Shown piece by piece: positions 1 to 8,989 of a stretch of 64,000 nucleotides of DNA (the stretch's first letter is position 1; every line of letters starts with the position of its first letter). This stretch comes from Nocardioides aromaticivorans (GTDB lineage Bacteria; Actinomycetota; Actinomycetes; Propionibacteriales; Nocardioidaceae): positions 992,001 to 1,056,000 of the forward strand of contig NZ_JACBZM010000001.1 of assembly GCF_013408525.1 (NCBI RefSeq), given 5' to 3'. The notes beneath the pieces are model-generated. The model had not been told where the DNA came from, searched no databases, and worked only from the letters and a program-made list of their open reading frames with translations. A program made the translations under genes and the position numbers.

Positions 1-855
1 GACGAGCAGCCACGGGTACTGCCCGACGCCCCAGCCCGACACGACTGACGCGACCGCGAGGACCGCGGTGATCCGGGCCACCGCGTAGCGGCGGCGCCAG
101 AGCAGGTACATCGTGGCCACGCCGGCGATCGCTGCGAGCACGACGAGCGGTGCGGCGCGGCCCTCGAGCCCGTCGGCCAGCGTGGGCGCGTCGTGCTCGA
201 TCGGCACCAGCGCGGCGAAGACCAGGGCACCGGTGACCAGGCCGACGAGGAGGGCCCGCACCCGGATCTCCCCCGCCAGGCGGTGGTTGCCGCTGCGCTC
301 GGCGTCGGCCACGAGGAAGGTCCCGGCGAGGAAGGCGCAGGTGCCGACGGCGATCAGGCCGCCGAACAGCGACGTCGGGTTCACCCACGACGACCAGCGG
401 TCACCCGCACCGTCCATCGGCACCCGGCCCGAGACGATCGCCCCCGCGACGGTGCCCAGGAAGAACGGGGTGATGATGCTGGAGGCGGCGAAGACGACCC
501 CGAACAGCCGGGCCTGGCCGAGCGTCTCGGCGTACTTGCGGAAGGCGAAGCTGGCGCCGCGCAGCACGATGCCCAGCAGGGCCAGCAGGAGCGGCAGCAC
601 CAGCGTCGACATCGCGGCGGCGAAGGACTCGGGGAAGCCGGTCCACCAGATGACCAGCACGTAGATCAGCCAGACGTGGTTGGCCTCCCAGACCGGGCCG
701 ATGCTGTGGTCGACGAGCGTGCGCAGCTCCGCGCCGCGGCGACTGCTGCCCGCGGTCAGGTCGAAGAAGCCCGAGCCGAAGTCGGCACCGCCCAGCACGG
801 CGTAGGCGACGACCCCGACGAAGAGTGCGGCGGCGACCGCGACCTCGATGCTCAT
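1..855 (-). CDS. cydB: Cytochrome bd ubiquinol oxidase subunit II (3' end cut by window edge)
   Basis: Small membrane subunit of the cytochrome bd quinol oxidase, which reduces oxygen at low tension without pumping protons. The 285 codons present start MSIEVAVAAALFVGVVAYAV and keep the family's GGADFGSG signature near residue 25, WEANHVWLI near residue 57 and repeated hydrophobic helices. The family is usually about 335 residues, so roughly 50 C-terminal residues lie outside the window. Its ATG (855-853) overlaps the cydA TGA (854-852) as ATGA, so the two subunits are translationally coupled. This ATG is chosen because of that overlap and because the protein begins directly with the first helix. 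Confidence 0.95.
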   Translation of the reverse strand, partial: MSIEVAVAAALFVGVVAYAVLGGADFGSGFFDLTAGSSRRGAELRTLVDHSIGPVWEANHVWLIYVLVIWWTGFPESFAAAMSTLVLPLLLALLGIVLRGASFAFRKYAETLGQARLFGVVFAASSIITPFFLGTVAGAIVSGRVPMDGAGDRWSSWVNPTSLFGGLIAVGTCAFLAGTFLVADAERSGNHRLAGEIRVRALLVGLVTGALVFAALVPIEHDAPTLADGLEGRAAPLVVLAAIAGVATMYLLWRRRYAVARITAVLAVASVVSGWGVGQYPWLLV

Positions 856-2345
856 CGGCGCTCCCCCTCGCCCGGAGTGGCGGTGGCCGGCGCGTAGGGG
901 CTCGGCAGGTCCACCGCGCCCTCCCGCCAGCGCCGGGCCATCGACCGGAGTACGACGACCGCGCCCACGGTCATGCCGGTGTAGACCACCGTGCTGATGC
1001 CGAGCAGCCACCACAGGCTGGCGGTGTAGTCGCCGACCGCGTCGGTGGTGCGCATGACGTCATACACGATCCAGGGCTGGCGGCCGACCTCGGTCGCGAT
1101 CCAGCCCGCCTCGAGCGCGACCACCGCGAGCGGGCCGGCGACCGCGGCGAAGCGCAGGAACCACCGCTTCTCGAGCAGGTCGCGGCCCCGCCGGCGCTGC
1201 ACCCAGAAGAACGCGACGACGGCCGCGAGGAGGGTGCCGATGCCGACCATCGTCTGGAAGGCCAGGTGGGTCATGTTGACCGGCGGGTGGTCCTCCTCGG
1301 GGATCGTGTCGAGGCCGGACACCGGCTTGTCGGGCGAGTTCATCGCGATCAGGGAGCCCAGGTAGGGGATGTCGATCGAGCCCTTCACCTCGCCGTCGAC
1401 CAGCACTCCCCCGAGCCGCAGCGGCGACGGGCTCTCGGTGGTCTCGGCGAGCTCGAACGCCGCCAGCTTCGCCGGCTGGCGCTCGTCGAGGCCGAAGCCG
1501 AGCACGTGCCCGACGAACGGCTGGGTGACGGCCGCGACCGAGGCGAACACGAACGGCACCATGAAGCCCAGCCGGTGGTGGGCGTCGCGGCGGCCGCGGA
1601 GCATGCCGACGGCGTACACGCCGGCGACGGAGAAGCCGGCCAGCATGTAGGCGCCGACCCACATGTGCGCGAACTGCAGGAAGGCGTGGCCGTTGAAGAG
1701 CACCTTCCACGGCTCGACGTCGGTCACCTCGCCGTCGACGATCCGGAAGCCGGTCGGCACGTTCATCCAGGCGTTGACCGCGAGCACGCAGTAGGCGCCG
1801 ATGATCCCGGTGACCGCCATCGGCAGCACCATCAGCACGTGCCGCTTCGGGGGCATCCGGTTCCAGCCGTAGAGGTAGATGCCGAGGAAGATCGCCTCGA
1901 GGAAGAACGCGAGCCCCTCGAATGCGAAGGGCAGGCCGAGCACGTCGCCGTACGTCCCCATCAGGCCGGGCCACAGCACGCCCATCTCGAAGCTGAGGAC
2001 CGTGCCGGAGACGGCGCCGATCGCGAAGAGCACCGCCGACACCTTCGCCCAGCGCTGCGCCAGGCCGAGGGCGACCGGGTCGTCCTTGCGGATGCCGCGC
2101 AGGTGCATCACGAAGATCATCGCGGGGAACGCGACGCCGAAGCAGGCCAGGATGATGTGCCAGCCGAGCGAGAGCGCCATCTGCTCGCGGGCCGGGAGCA
2201 GGCCGGCGGGCTCGGCCTCGGCGGCGATCCGGCCGGCGACCTGGCTGGCGACCTGGCTGGCGACCTGGCTGGCGTGGGCGAGGGTGGCGGTGACGACGTC
2301 GGGGGTCAGCACGTCCCCGACGCTACCGCTTGTGAATGTGTTCAC
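852..2345 (-). CDS. cydA: Cytochrome bd ubiquinol oxidase subunit I
   Basis: Haem-binding, quinol-oxidising subunit of cytochrome bd. The family core begins REQMALSLGWHII (His is a haem ligand position) and continues with FAFEGLAFFLEAIF and a quinol-loop region around residues 265-335; the short loop resembles the cyanide-insensitive (CIO) branch. About 50 residues precede the usual family start, including an SQVA repeat. The GTG at 2345 has GGAGG four bases upstream, but that GGAGG sits in a terminator stem and the GTG lies inside a Crp-type box. Alternatives are GTG 2312, seven bases after a TAGCGT -10-like motif (leaderless), or ATG 2180. The product call is firm; the start is not. Confidence 0.93.
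   Translation of the reverse strand: MNTFTSGSVGDVLTPDVVTATLAHASQVASQVASQVAGRIAAEAEPAGLLPAREQMALSLGWHIILACFGVAFPAMIFVMHLRGIRKDDPVALGLAQRWAKVSAVLFAIGAVSGTVLSFEMGVLWPGLMGTYGDVLGLPFAFEGLAFFLEAIFLGIYLYGWNRMPPKRHVLMVLPMAVTGIIGAYCVLAVNAWMNVPTGFRIVDGEVTDVEPWKVLFNGHAFLQFAHMWVGAYMLAGFSVAGVYAVGMLRGRRDAHHRLGFMVPFVFASVAAVTQPFVGHVLGFGLDERQPAKLAAFELAETTESPSPLRLGGVLVDGEVKGSIDIPYLGSLIAMNSPDKPVSGLDTIPEEDHPPVNMTHLAFQTMVGIGTLLAAVVAFFWVQRRRGRDLLEKRWFLRFAAVAGPLAVVALEAGWIATEVGRQPWIVYDVMRTTDAVGDYTASLWWLLGISTVVYTGMTVGAVVVLRSMARRWREGAVDLPSPYAPATATPGEGERR
2235..2270 (-). repeat. Three tandem 12-bp repeats in the 5' part of cydA
   Basis: GGCGACCTGGCT occurs three times head to tail (2235-2246, 2247-2258, 2259-2270) and encodes a repeated Ser-Gln-Val-Ala unit ahead of the conserved CydA core. 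It looks like replication slippage. A repeat of this kind in a conserved enzyme suggests either a tolerated N-terminal tail or a stretch that is not translated because the true start lies further downstream. Confidence 0.85.
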
Positions 2346-2346
2346 A
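2331..2346. promoter_or_regulatory. Crp/GlxR-type operator at cydA
   Basis: TGTGA-ATGTGT-TCACA is an exact match to the TGTGA-N6-TCACA consensus of cAMP receptor proteins. It lies just upstream of, or overlapping, the 5' end of cydAB. In mycobacteria Crp is known to control cydAB, so the location makes functional sense. If it acts as a class II activator site (centre near -41.5), transcription would start near 2297, arguing for a CydA start downstream of 2345. Confidence 0.65.
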
Positions 2347-2350
2347 AAGC

Positions 2351-2382
2351 CTCCGGGGGTGAGACCATCCTCACCCCCGGAG
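2351..2382 (-). terminator. Intrinsic terminator-like hairpin between the membrane-protein gene and cydA
   Basis: CTCCGGGGGTGAG (2351-2363) and CTCACCCCCGGAG (2370-2382) form a perfect 13-bp stem with a six-base loop. It lies eight bases beyond the TAG of the upstream gene (2391). There is no clear U tract. It should isolate cydAB from the upstream gene, so that cydAB needs its own promoter. Confidence 0.75.
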
Positions 2383-2390
2383 ACCCGGGA

Positions 2391-3332
2391 CTACTCGGAG
2401 CCGTCGTCCTTCCGCGCCTCGTCGAGCACGTCGTTCAGCTCGTCGAGGGCGTCGCCGCTCGGGGCGTTCGCCACGCCGGTCCAGTCCGGCGAGGGCAGGA
2501 CCTGCTCGGTGACCTCGCCCTGCTGGACCCGGCGGATCGCGTCGACGATCTCGTCGATGTTGTTGGGCACCGCGCGCTGGCACGCCTTCAGCTCCGACTC
2601 GAGCTTCAGCGTCAGGCGCGGCTTGCCGTCCGCGACCGCCTCGGCCGTCGTACCGCTGGTGACGGCACTCTTCGAGAGGTCCGGGACGTTCGCGCAGACG
2701 TGGTAGACCTCGCCGCCGCCGGCCCAGTAGACCTTGTCCTCGCCGAGCAGCTGGACGACGGCCTGCTTCTCCGCGGTGTACTTCTCGATCGACGGCGGGT
2801 CGTAGTTCACGCCGAGCGCCACCGCGACGAGCGCGAGGACGACGCCGACGCCGCCGGCCCAGCCCTTCTGCTGCTTCGACATGTCCTTGTTGAGGAAGAT
2901 CAGCACGATGATCGGCACGAAGGCGATCAGCGGGATGATCGCGCCGAGCTGGCTCTTGAGGAAGAACGAGATGCCGTTGGCGCTCGACGGCGGGTCGAGC
3001 TCCTGCGCCTTCTTCCACAGCTGCGAGCCGATGATGGTCAGGATCGCCATCACGACGAGCAGGCCGATAAGCGTCACGAAGGCCCAGGTCGGGAACTTCT
3101 CGTCGGCGACGAGGACGCCCCGGTCGTCGACCGAGGTGCTGGCCTCGAGGATCCCCTTGTTCAGGAGCAGCCCGAAGATGCCACCCAGCTCGGCCGCGAT
3201 CGACAGCGCCCAGAGGACGAGGGCGATGATGCGGTAGGTCTTGGCCTTCGACTTCGCCTCGGGCGTGGCATGCCACGTCCGGTCGTCGGCGCCGTCCGAG
3301 CCGGCAGCCTTCTTGCTCGCATTGCGAACCAT
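2391..3332 (-). CDS. Multi-pass membrane protein of unknown function
   Basis: Product of 313 residues. A charged, Lys-rich cytoplasmic N-terminus (residues 1-32) is followed by hydrophobic segments near 34-58, 84-105, 128-148 and 160-178, then a soluble C-terminal domain of about 130 residues with two cysteines (in VCANVP and LKACQR), presumably extracytoplasmic. The pattern is known from actinobacterial hypothetical membrane proteins, but I recognise no enzymatic motif and give no function. GGGGGAG lies six bases before the ATG at 3332. It is transcribed alone: it is 56 bp from the next gene upstream and is followed by a hairpin terminator. Confidence 0.8.
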   Translation of the reverse strand: MVRNASKKAAGSDGADDRTWHATPEAKSKAKTYRIIALVLWALSIAAELGGIFGLLLNKGILEASTSVDDRGVLVADEKFPTWAFVTLIGLLVVMAILTIIGSQLWKKAQELDPPSSANGISFFLKSQLGAIIPLIAFVPIIVLIFLNKDMSKQQKGWAGGVGVVLALVAVALGVNYDPPSIEKYTAEKQAVVQLLGEDKVYWAGGGEVYHVCANVPDLSKSAVTSGTTAEAVADGKPRLTLKLESELKACQRAVPNNIDEIVDAIRRVQQGEVTEQVLPSPDWTGVANAPSGDALDELNDVLDEARKDDGSE

Positions 3333-3388
3333 GGTGTTCTCCCCCGGGATTCTGGATCAGGTGGCAGAACCCTAGGGCCTTTCGTCGC

Positions 3389-4246
3389 CTACGCGCGCAG
3401 GTCGGTGATCGCGATCCGCACCGTGAGCGTGTCGCCGGCCATCCGGATCCGGCCGCGCATGCCCGCCGCGAGCACCATCGGCAGCACCGCCTTGGTGTCC
3501 GACGGCGCGGTCAGCACGATCTCGTCGGCGCCGGCGCCGCGGGCGGCGCGGGCGACGTCGGCGAGCAGGCGGGTGCCGACGCCGCGTCGGTGCCAGGCCG
3601 GGTCGACCCAGAGGTCCACGGGCCACGGCTCGCCGCCGGCAGGGGTGTACTCCGCGCGGCCGGCGACCTTGCCGCCGGCGAGCGCCGACACGACGGCTCC
3701 CGTGGTCACGAACTCCGGGTCGCCCGCGCCCGGCTGCTGCGGCGAGGGGGGTGCCTGCGCGTCGAGGACCTCGCCGACGAGCTCGGCGAGGGCCGCCGCG
3801 CGCTGCCGCTCGGTGGTCGTGAACGGCGTGTCACGGCGGATCTGGATGGTCGCGGAGCCGCCGACGGTCATCTCGAGGACGTCGACGTGGGCGGTGCTCG
3901 GCGCCACCTCTGCGTCGAACAGGTGCGCCGCGACGTCCGGGAAGGTCGCCGGCTGGGCGACGATCGACCGCACCGCCTGGACGTAGCGGGTCGGCTGGTC
4001 CTCCAGCGCCGCCGTCGTGACCGGTACGGCGGACACCGTCTCGCCGCCCGCACCGTCGACCAGCTCGCGGAGCTGGTCCTGGGTCCAGTCGTGAGGGACC
4101 TGCAGCACCAGCTCGTCGGTGACCGTCGCCTCGCCGGGGAAGACCTGCACGGTCTGGATGTTCACGCCCGCGCGGCCGCACGCCGCCGCGAGCTCGGCGA
4201 GCGCTCCCGGTCGGTCGGGCAGTCCGGCGCGCACTCTCCACAACAT
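3389..4246 (-). CDS. ACT domain - GNAT acetyltransferase fusion protein
   Basis: Residues 1-75 form an ACT-like regulatory fold (LPDRPGALAELAAACGRAGVNI, the usual small-ligand sensor motif). Residues about 165-285 carry a GNAT fold with the acetyl-CoA loop HRRGVGTRLL preceded by DLWVDPAW. The joint architecture suggests an N-acetyltransferase whose activity responds to an amino acid, or a domain pair used for sensing only; the acceptor is not evident. Length 285. The ATG at 4246 is used because the ACT strand begins immediately. The gene appears monocistronic, with 56 bp to the downstream membrane-protein gene. Confidence 0.8.
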   Translation of the reverse strand: MLWRVRAGLPDRPGALAELAAACGRAGVNIQTVQVFPGEATVTDELVLQVPHDWTQDQLRELVDGAGGETVSAVPVTTAALEDQPTRYVQAVRSIVAQPATFPDVAAHLFDAEVAPSTAHVDVLEMTVGGSATIQIRRDTPFTTTERQRAAALAELVGEVLDAQAPPSPQQPGAGDPEFVTTGAVVSALAGGKVAGRAEYTPAGGEPWPVDLWVDPAWHRRGVGTRLLADVARAARGAGADEIVLTAPSDTKAVLPMVLAAGMRGRIRMAGDTLTVRIAITDLRA

Positions 4247-4272
4247 GTGCCCACTATGCCGGAGGGATGTGA

Positions 4273-4461
4273 CCGGATGCGATCACGAAGATTTCTTGGG
4301 AGGACATCGCGAAGCCCTGCTCCGCGTGCGAATCTGGCCCCGAGCCCGAGGACGAGGACGCCGTCCGGGTGATCATGCTCGCCGCCCCGGCCGTCCAGGC
4401 CGGCCTGATGACGCCCGAGCTGCGCCCGATGCGGGTCAGCTTCCTGCGCGGCCGGGACTGA
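4273..4461 (+). pseudogene. Short coding-like stretch with CxxC motif and no usable start codon
   Basis: In the frame ending at TGA 4459-4461, about 60 codons show the strong G/C third-position bias of real genes here. They encode a peptide with CSACESG, an acidic run and a conserved-looking tail ending FLRGRD. No ATG, GTG, TTG or CTG occurs in frame before GTG 4369; upstream the frame is closed by TGA 4270-4272, which directly follows GGAGGG-ATG. Possibilities are a decayed small gene, an unusual ATT/ATC start, or a sequence error near 4267-4275. No function is assigned. Confidence 0.35.
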
Positions 4462-4482
4462 GCCCCGGCCGCGAAAAGCGGA

Positions 4483-4517
4483 CCGGCCCGCCGTACCGGA
4501 GCGGTACGACGGGCCGG
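4483..4517 (-). terminator. Terminator hairpin downstream of groEL
   Basis: CCGGCCCGCCGTACC (4483-4497) pairs with GGTACGACGGGCCGG (4503-4517) with one mismatch and a five-base loop. It lies 24 bp past the groEL stop codon and probably ends the groES-groEL1 transcript. It is near-symmetrical and could also serve the short plus-strand frame ending at 4461. Confidence 0.75.
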
Positions 4518-4540
4518 GCTGCTGCTGCGGAGCGCAGGTC

Positions 4541-6208
<1,668 letters not shown>

Positions 6209-6273
6209 TCATGCGACGTGGTCGCCGGGGCGACCGATGCGCATGACGTCCCGGGCGGTTCGAGACTCGAAGG

Positions 6274-6567
6274 TCAGGCGAGGACCGCGAGGACGTCGCG
6301 GGCCGAGAGGATGAGGTACTCCTGGCCGGCGTACTTGACCTCGGTGCCGCCGTACTTGCTGTAGATGACCTTGTCACCCACGGCGACGTCGAGCGGGACG
6401 CGGTTGCCGTTGTCGTCGATACGACCGGGGCCGATCGCGAGGACCTCGCCCTCCTGCGGCTTCTCCTTGGCCGTGTCGGGGATGACCAGACCGGAGGCGG
6501 TGGTCTGCTCGGCCTCGAGGGGCTTGACGACGATCCGGTCCTCGAGCGGCTTGATGTTGACCGACAC
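6274..6567 (-). CDS. groES: Co-chaperonin GroES
   Basis: Ten-kilodalton lid of the GroEL chaperonin. The product is 97 residues from GTG 6567 ([11 protein letters not shown]), matching the normal family length, with the mobile loop around [18 protein letters not shown] and the closing [20 protein letters not shown] lies eight bases before GTG 6567. A GTG five codons upstream (6582) overlaps that ribosome site and is less likely. First gene of the groES-groEL1 operon, behind two CIRCE elements. Confidence 0.97.
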   Translation of the reverse strand: MSVNIKPLEDRIVVKPLEAEQTTASGLVIPDTAKEKPQEGEVLAIGPGRIDDNGNRVPLDVAVGDKVIYSKYGGTEVKYAGQEYLILSARDVLAVLA

Positions 6568-6652
6568 GATGTCGACCTCCACTTTCTAGGCTGATGCGGT
6601 GAGTACTTCTGTTCGTGGTCCGGTCGCGAGCACCTGGGCACTCTGACCGGCG

Positions 6653-6679
6653 TTGGCACACTCGGACCGAGAGTGCCAG
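6653..6679. promoter_or_regulatory. CIRCE element, proximal copy (HrcA operator)
   Basis: TTGGCACAC-N9-GAGTGCCAG. Each arm matches the CIRCE consensus TTAGCACTC-N9-GAGTGCTAA at seven of nine positions and the nine-base spacer is exact. It lies about 90 bp upstream of groES. A further CIRCE half-site (GGGCACTC) is visible near 6636-6643. Confidence 0.75.
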
Positions 6680-6687
6680 TGACGAAA

Positions 6688-6714
6688 CTAGCACTCACCG
6701 CAAGCGAGTGCCAG
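6688..6714. promoter_or_regulatory. CIRCE element, distal copy, overlapping a putative groES promoter
   Basis: CTAGCACTC-N9-GAGTGCCAG, near-perfect to the CIRCE consensus recognised by the heat-shock repressor HrcA. On the minus strand a TAGTTT (-10-like) begins inside this element and a TGGCAC (-35-like) lies 17 bases earlier. HrcA binding would therefore occlude RNA polymerase at the groES-groEL1 promoter. Confidence 0.88.
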
Positions 6715-6794
6715 AGCCACCCGTCCCCAGGATCTGGAGAGTCCCTACCAAAGTCGGTTGACCCCGCTCCGCCCGACACGGAAGCGTTGGCGCC

Positions 6795-8966
6795 ATGTTC
6801 GCTGCGCTCGGCCGCTTCGTGACCCGTTTCCGCTGGTACGTCATCGGGGCGTGGCTGCTCCTGGCGGTGCTCGTCACCGCGACGGCACCCGCCCTGGAGT
6901 CCACCCAGGACAACTCGGAGTTCCTGCCCGACCACTACGAGTCGATCCAGGCGCTCCAGCTCCAGGAGGACAAGTTCTCCGACGCCTTCTCACCGGGCGC
7001 GATCCTCGTGATCGAGCGCGACGGGGGCGGCAAGCTGACCGCAGCCGACCAGGCCGAGGTCGCGACGATCGCCGAGGAGCTCGCGCCCGAGCTCGGCAGG
7101 AAGACCTTCCAGCAGCTGGTCATCGCGCAGGGCGAGGACGGCAGGCCCAACCTCTCGGCCGACGGCACCGTGATGTTCGCGGTCATCCCGCTGGCCGACG
7201 GCGCGACCGGCTACGACACGCAGGCGATCGACGACGCGAAGGACCTTCGCGCCGACATCAAGGAGCTGACGAAGGACTCCGACCTCGACGTCCGCGCCAC
7301 CGGCGCGGTGCCGCAGAGCCTCGACTCCCAGGAGTCCAGCGAGGACACGCTGCTGATCGTCGGCATCGCCACGATCGTGCTCATCGTCGGGCTGCTCGCG
7401 CTGATCTTCCGCAGCGTGCTGATCTGCGTGCTGCCCGTCGTGGTCGTCGGCATCGTCTCGACGATCGCCACCGGCGCCATCGCCTGGGCCAACGACGTCT
7501 TCGACCTCAAGGCGGACGCCTCGGTCCAGCAGATCCTCGTCGTCGTCCTGTACGGCGTCGGCACCGACTACATCCTGTTCTTCCTGTTCCGGCACCGCGA
7601 GCGGCTGCGCCAGGGCGCGAGCGTGCGGGACTCGGTCGTCCACAGCCTCGACCGCGCGGGCGAGGCGATCGCCTCCGCGGGCGGCGCGGTGATCGTGGCC
7701 TTCATGGCGCTCATCCTCAGCTCGCTCAGCATCTTCCGCGCGATCGGCCCGGCCCTCGCGATCGCGGTCTTCGTGACCCTGCTGGCCGCGCTGACACTGG
7801 TCCCGGCCGCGGTCTCGCTGTTGGGCAAGGCGCTCTTCTGGCCCTCGAAGTCGTGGCAGAAGGAGCCGAAGCACGGCACCTTCATCAAGCTGGGCAAGGC
7901 CGTCGGCCAGCGTCCGGGCATCACCGCGCTCGTGTCCGGCGGCGCGATGACGGTGCTGGCGATCTTCGCGCTCAGCTTCAACCCGTCCTTCGACTTCAAC
8001 TCGAGCCTGCCCGAGGGCGTCGAGTCCACGGAGGCGCTGGAGACCTTCCAGGAGCACTTCTCCGCGGGCGCGGCCGAGCCCGTCCCCGTGCTCGTCGACG
8101 CCGAGGGCGCCGACGTGACCGACGACCAGCTCGCTGCGTTCGGCAAGGCCCTCGGCGAGGCCGAGGGCGTGGACAGCGTCGCCGGTCCGGTGCCCTCGAA
8201 GGACCGCACCGCCTTCCAGTTCTACCTGACCCTGTCCGACGACCCCGTCTCCGACGCTGCCCAGGACAACGTCGCCGGACCGATCCGCGACGCGGCGCAC
8301 CAGGCGGCGCCCGACGGCACCGAGGCGTACGTCGGCGGTACGCCCGGCATCTTCGCCGACATGTCGAAGGCGATGGCCCGTGACTACAAGGTCGTCTTCC
8401 CGGTGGCCGCAGCCGTGATCCTGCTGATCCTCGCGCTGCTGCTGCGCAGCCTGGTCGCACCGTGGTTCCTGATGGCCGCCGTCGGGCTCGGCTTCGCGGC
8501 CACGCTCGGCATCACCGTGATCGCCTTCCAGAACATCGGCGGCGAGGCCGGCCTGATCTTCATGCTGCCGATCTACATCTACCTGTTCGTGACGGCGCTG
8601 GGCACGGACTACAACATCCTGATGATCGCCCGGCTCCGCGAGGAGGCCCGCGAGGGACGCGACCCGCACAGCGCGGCCGCCCAGGCCGTCACGCACGCCG
8701 GCCCGACCATCGCCGCAGCCGGCGTCATCCTGGCCGGCACCTTCGCCTCGCTGATGCTCGGCGGCAACACCCTGATCGTGTCGATGGGCTTCGCGCTGGC
8801 GGTCGGCATCCTGATCGTGTCGTTCGTGATGTCGATGTTCTTCACGCCGGCGCTGACCTCGCTGCTCGGCCACGCTGCCTGGTGGCCGGGCCACGGCGAC
8901 GAGGCGAAGGACGGGGACAACGCCGGCCACGCCGACGACACCGACGGGGTCGTCCTCACCAAGTGA
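6795..8966 (+). CDS. MMPL-family (RND) membrane transporter
   Basis: Product of 723 residues with the duplicated RND layout: helix 1 at residues 13-32, a large extracytoplasmic domain, helices about 185-360, a second extracytoplasmic domain about 390-530, then helices about 530-700. Both halves carry the MMPL signature at the proton relay: GVGTDYILFFLFRHRER (near residue 255) and ALGTDYNILMIARLREE (near residue 600). Family members export lipids or hydrophobic compounds at the expense of the proton gradient; the substrate cannot be read here. It is divergent from groES and lies 23 bp upstream of the methyltransferase gene, so the two may be cotranscribed. Confidence 0.92.
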   Translation: MFAALGRFVTRFRWYVIGAWLLLAVLVTATAPALESTQDNSEFLPDHYESIQALQLQEDKFSDAFSPGAILVIERDGGGKLTAADQAEVATIAEELAPELGRKTFQQLVIAQGEDGRPNLSADGTVMFAVIPLADGATGYDTQAIDDAKDLRADIKELTKDSDLDVRATGAVPQSLDSQESSEDTLLIVGIATIVLIVGLLALIFRSVLICVLPVVVVGIVSTIATGAIAWANDVFDLKADASVQQILVVVLYGVGTDYILFFLFRHRERLRQGASVRDSVVHSLDRAGEAIASAGGAVIVAFMALILSSLSIFRAIGPALAIAVFVTLLAALTLVPAAVSLLGKALFWPSKSWQKEPKHGTFIKLGKAVGQRPGITALVSGGAMTVLAIFALSFNPSFDFNSSLPEGVESTEALETFQEHFSAGAAEPVPVLVDAEGADVTDDQLAAFGKALGEAEGVDSVAGPVPSKDRTAFQFYLTLSDDPVSDAAQDNVAGPIRDAAHQAAPDGTEAYVGGTPGIFADMSKAMARDYKVVFPVAAAVILLILALLLRSLVAPWFLMAAVGLGFAATLGITVIAFQNIGGEAGLIFMLPIYIYLFVTALGTDYNILMIARLREEAREGRDPHSAAAQAVTHAGPTIAAAGVILAGTFASLMLGGNTLIVSMGFALAVGILIVSFVMSMFFTPALTSLLGHAAWWPGHGDEAKDGDNAGHADDTDGVVLTK

Positions 8967-8989
8967 CGCCTGCCTGACAGGATCGGGGG

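Noticed and set aside
825..3986. Plus-strand open frame of more than 1000 codons opposite cydA and the membrane protein
   Set aside because: It is the antisense shadow of well-identified minus-strand genes; high GC removes stop codons. Arg/Asp/His-rich composition is unlike any protein family.
4266..4290. Crp-type box TGTGA...TCACG
   Set aside because: The half-sites are ten bases apart where six are needed, and only one arm is complete.
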